Source of the DNA: Druceiella hillmani
Taxonomy: Eukaryota; Arthropoda; Insecta; Lepidoptera; Hepialidae
Assembly: GCA_039881145.1 (NCBI GenBank)
Contig: JAYKKI010000032.1
Coordinates: forward strand, 10,293,001 to 10,357,000
Direction of reading: 5' to 3'
Length of the DNA stretch: 64,000 nt
Made by a program: the position numbers and the translations under genes
Shown: positions 61,631-64,000 of the stretch, in pieces
How the letters are laid out: the number at the start of each line of letters is the position of its first letter
Numbering within the stretch: position 1 is the first letter of the stretch
The notes under the pieces: model-generated
What the model saw: the letters and a program-made list of their open reading frames with translations, nothing else
What the model was told of the DNA's origin: nothing
The model's database searches: none

Positions 61631-62410
61631 ATACGTACATATCTAAAAATTGTGTATATCAGCAATTTAAGAAATTAAGTATTCAGTTCAATGAACTAAA
61701 TTTTACGTCATTCAGCTACCTGGTCGATATTTCTACGTTTCTTTATCGTTCGATCTGAGTGAGCGAATCTTTTAAAATATTTTCTCTAATATTATTCGAG
61801 ATTGTAATGCAGCAATAAAAAGTATATAAACTTGAATGATGTATCGAAATATAGTAAAAAAATTATTACATATTATTTATGAATATCTTAAAAAAAAGTT
61901 ATTACAATTATATTATATTTTAAAAAGTTGTTATAAATGATGTTATTATATTAAAAATGTACTTATATTTGGCACATATTAATAAATCAACAAAATCTCA
62001 CCTAATAATTAAAAATATTATTCCAATATATTATGACACAAACTGAATAATCAAATAATTTAAAAAATCAAATAGTTTCAAAAATATGACGGTAGTTTAA
62101 TTGCGGTAAGTTACTTTGTTTGTAATTATACTGTTTTATTACAGAACATTTAATTGTTAAACGAACTTCGAATAAAAGTTAAAAAATGTATTTTTTAAAT
62201 AATTTACGGAGCAAAAATCCAGTATCTTAAAAGCTAATTAGTTGAGAATTTAATGCAGAAATTACTAAATGATGCAAATACGTAAATGTCTTATACATTT
62301 ATCTTTATATTGAATGAATGTATTGGGCGTTAATTTTGTAGAAATTCATTATTGACAATTAAATGAAACTACGTGATGTAGTATTATTTCTACTTTGTTT
62401 AAGTTCTTTA

Positions 62411-62453
62411 CCACGACCTAGGGTTTCATTGTACTACAATATCTTCAGGTGGG
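62411..62453 (-). ncRNA. Type-I hammerhead ribozyme-like motif (left arm, minus strand)
   Basis: On the minus strand: CCCAC, core CTGAAGA, T, stem II ATTGT-AGT-ACAAT, GAAA, stem III ACC-CTA-GGT, cleavage-site C and closing GTGG. Compared with the copy at 47928 the outer pair of stem II changed from G-C to A-T on both sides, a compensatory change that supports the fold. The extra T before stem II is shared. Confidence 0.65.
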
Positions 62454-62480
62454 CTATTAGCAAATATTATTTGCTAAGAT

Positions 62481-62523
62481 CCCACCTGAAGATGTTGTAA
62501 TACAACGAAACCTAGGTAGTGGT
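62481..62523 (+). ncRNA. Type-I hammerhead ribozyme-like motif (right arm, plus strand)
   Basis: CCAC (62482-62485) pairs with GTGG (62519-62522). The core CTGAAGA is at 62486-62492, stem II is GTTGT-AAT-ACAAC (62494-62506), GAAA is at 62507-62510 and stem III is ACC-TA-GGT. The cleavage-site base is A (62518), which hammerheads tolerate less well than C. The extra T (62493) is again present. Confidence 0.65.
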
Positions 62524-62629
62524 AGAGAACTTAAAGAAAGTAGAAATAATACATCACGTAGATTCATTTAATTGTATATCTTTATAATTGTTTAATTATG
62601 TAATGGTCACATTGATAAATCAGGATAGA

Positions 62630-62712
62630 AATTTGTTATATCAAGTTATAATTATTTTCACCAACCTGCATGTACTAATCCTTCAGCCCGTTTAGAACAT
62701 ATATATATGCCC

Positions 62713-62757
<45 letters not shown>

Positions 62758-63560
62758 TGTTTTTTGTGCATATAAATATTTCTCTGTATACACAAAATAT
62801 AATGAAATTTGTAGAAACCCTGGAAGCTACATTTTTATTGAGTCCGTTTAAATCGTATTACAAAAATAGTTAAATAAAAATATAACTTAAGTTTTTAAAT
62901 GCACACAAATTGATGGGACAACGTCAAAACGGCGGTGGTGCAAAAAAAAGTAGCTAAAAGTTTTTTTTAAAGATTCGTCATAAGTGTACCTTTCAAACAT
63001 AAGTAGATACGTGACACACCACTAGAAGAAACTTTTAATTTACTGAATCTATTTTAGAAAACTTTTTCCATTACTTAATAAAGTAAAATTAATTAGGTGA
63101 TTTTATGTTCTTTCATGCGGCGCAGATAGGTAGGACGGTTTTAATGTCTGTTAACTAATTTTCTAATAGGACTCAACAAGAACAGAATAATTTTTACAAA
63201 ATTTGTTTCGGAAAATAAATATATTTTTGGAAAACTTACAAATTAAATATTTCATCCTCATACACGGTCTTCCAATGTTATTCTTCCTTTAGATTATAAA
63301 TTTTCCACGTAATCAACACATTACAAAGTTAGATTTTTCGACTGGTGCTGGCTATCGTGTTTATTTTTACTGTTTTATTTATTTTATTAGGAAATAACGA
63401 TTAAGCGACATTCACAACATTACCTAAGGAACTGAGAAAAAAAATGTGCAACTTTAGTAAAATATAATTATTTATCTCTGTTAAATTCATGGTTCTTAAT
63501 ATAGGTGTTTCAATAATTTTACATATCTCAACTAAAATATATAATTAGCCATAAATAAAA
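62630..63560. repeat. Block W, copy C
   Basis: Counterpart of 39780-41190, with TAATCCTTCAGCCCGTTTAG, GTCAAAACGGCGGTGGTGCA, ATGCGGCGCAGATAGGTAGG and TCTGTTAACTAATTTTCTAA. It contains its own (TA)n tract. The remaining window, 63560-64000, is AT-rich and I saw nothing in it. Confidence 0.7.
62698..62760. repeat. (TA)n microsatellite
   Basis: Short (TA)n with CATATA and GCCCATG interruptions, in block W of copy C. It sits close to, but not exactly at, the longer tract of copy B. Confidence 0.95.
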
Positions 63561-64000
63561 GATCATTCCTTATTGGTCATTTATTAGAATTTTTTTTCAA
63601 AATATGGCCTTATATTCGCAATATCGAATTTTAATACAGGAATGATACAGAATAATCATTTTCTTCTTTCACTTACAAACATATATTTAGAAACTTGATA
63701 CAAATTTGTCATCATAAAATTCTTCGCTGTACTCTCTTACAAAGAATTGAGATCTCATTTTTATTAAATATATAATAAGATTAAACTTTAATATATGTGT
63801 TATGTGTAAATACAATTTTATATATTTGTGCAATGATGACGATACAGGTATTTTCTATTGAATGATATACTTTAGAGGTCGTACTATTTCAAAATATGGA
63901 TTAAAATTATTATAATAGAATAAATTTAAAAAGCTAAATGTAGAAAATGCGAGTAAAACTTTTTGATGAACTTCAGTAGTATAAAAAATTAAAACTTCCT

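Larger units (their letters stand above)
60004..62355. other. Copy-C-specific stretch between RT relic and palindromic element; no gene seen
   Basis: About 2.3 kb without counterpart in A or B. It contains a perfect hairpin (60027-60064), a GC-richer patch near 60285-60480 and a TG-rich microsatellite (61530-61630). No frame over 70 codons is convincing. It may be the downstream part of the retrotransposon insertion plus later material. Confidence 0.45.
62356..62574. mobile_element. Head-to-head palindromic pair of the 114-bp hammerhead-motif element
   Basis: Two copies of the element face each other around the centre TTAGCAAATATTATTTGCTA. The outer ends read AATTAAATGAAACTACGTGA (left) and CACGTAGATTCATTTAATTG (right). 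The whole 219 bases can fold into one long, imperfect hairpin. Each arm carries a hammerhead-like motif, on opposite strands. The arms differ at enough positions to show the pair is not newly formed. Confidence 0.9.
50320..64000. repeat. Copy C of the large tandem unit (P-V-S-T-W, truncated by window end)
   Basis: Blocks by eye are P 50320-52740, V 52790-53885, S 53930-54470, T 56830-59280 and W 62630 to about 63560. Q and R are missing: P joins V directly near 52780, where three copies of a short AAGCACAATG-type repeat sit. Two large insertions interrupt it, 54480-56830 (with a minisatellite) and 59290-62630 (with a reverse transcriptase relic). Counterparts of T are 18590-21200 in A. Counterparts of W are 39780-41190 in B. 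Past about 63560 I could not align the sequence to another copy. Confidence 0.8.

Overview
AT-rich noncoding animal DNA, most likely insect and possibly lepidopteran. The evidence is long (TA)n and (TG/CA)n tracts, a tRNA-like SINE, a dispersed repeat whose end resembles the GTTCCGTACCTCAAAAGG family I remember from lepidopteran and other arthropod genomes, an insect-type single-ORF transposase relic and a decayed non-LTR retrotransposon. I see no intact protein-coding gene, rRNA or functional tRNA. Nearly all open frames of 60-130 codons are chance frames or frames through (TA)n, which cannot contain a stop.

The dominant structure is a tandem array of very large, diverged repeat units of about 20-21 kb. 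In the phase used here copy A is about 9118-30370, copy B 30375-50315 and copy C 50320 to the window end (partial). The start of the window (1 to about 7250) is part of an earlier copy, called copy 0. The ancestral order inside a unit can be read as blocks P-Q-R-V-S-T-W-U. A has P-Q-R-S-T-U, B has P-Q-R-(part T)-W-U, C has P-V-S-T-W and then the window ends, and copy 0 has R-V before the junction with A. Each copy has lost different blocks and gained different insertions, so one copy serves as the empty site for insertions in another.

Inside the units, islands of about 150-500 bp are visibly better conserved between copies than the DNA around them. They are richer in GC and carry indels that break every reading frame, so they look like conserved noncoding elements or noncoding RNA exons, present two or three times each.

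Insertions on this background include a 114-bp mobile element containing a type-I hammerhead-ribozyme-like motif (two single copies plus one head-to-head palindrome), three SINE copies, two long copies and many fragments of the dispersed repeat, a decayed DDE transposase, the decayed 3' end of a non-LTR reverse transcriptase, a degenerate minisatellite of about 130 bp per unit, a triplicated 290-bp unit separated by long (TA)n tracts, and several near-perfect short palindromes that occur in only one copy.
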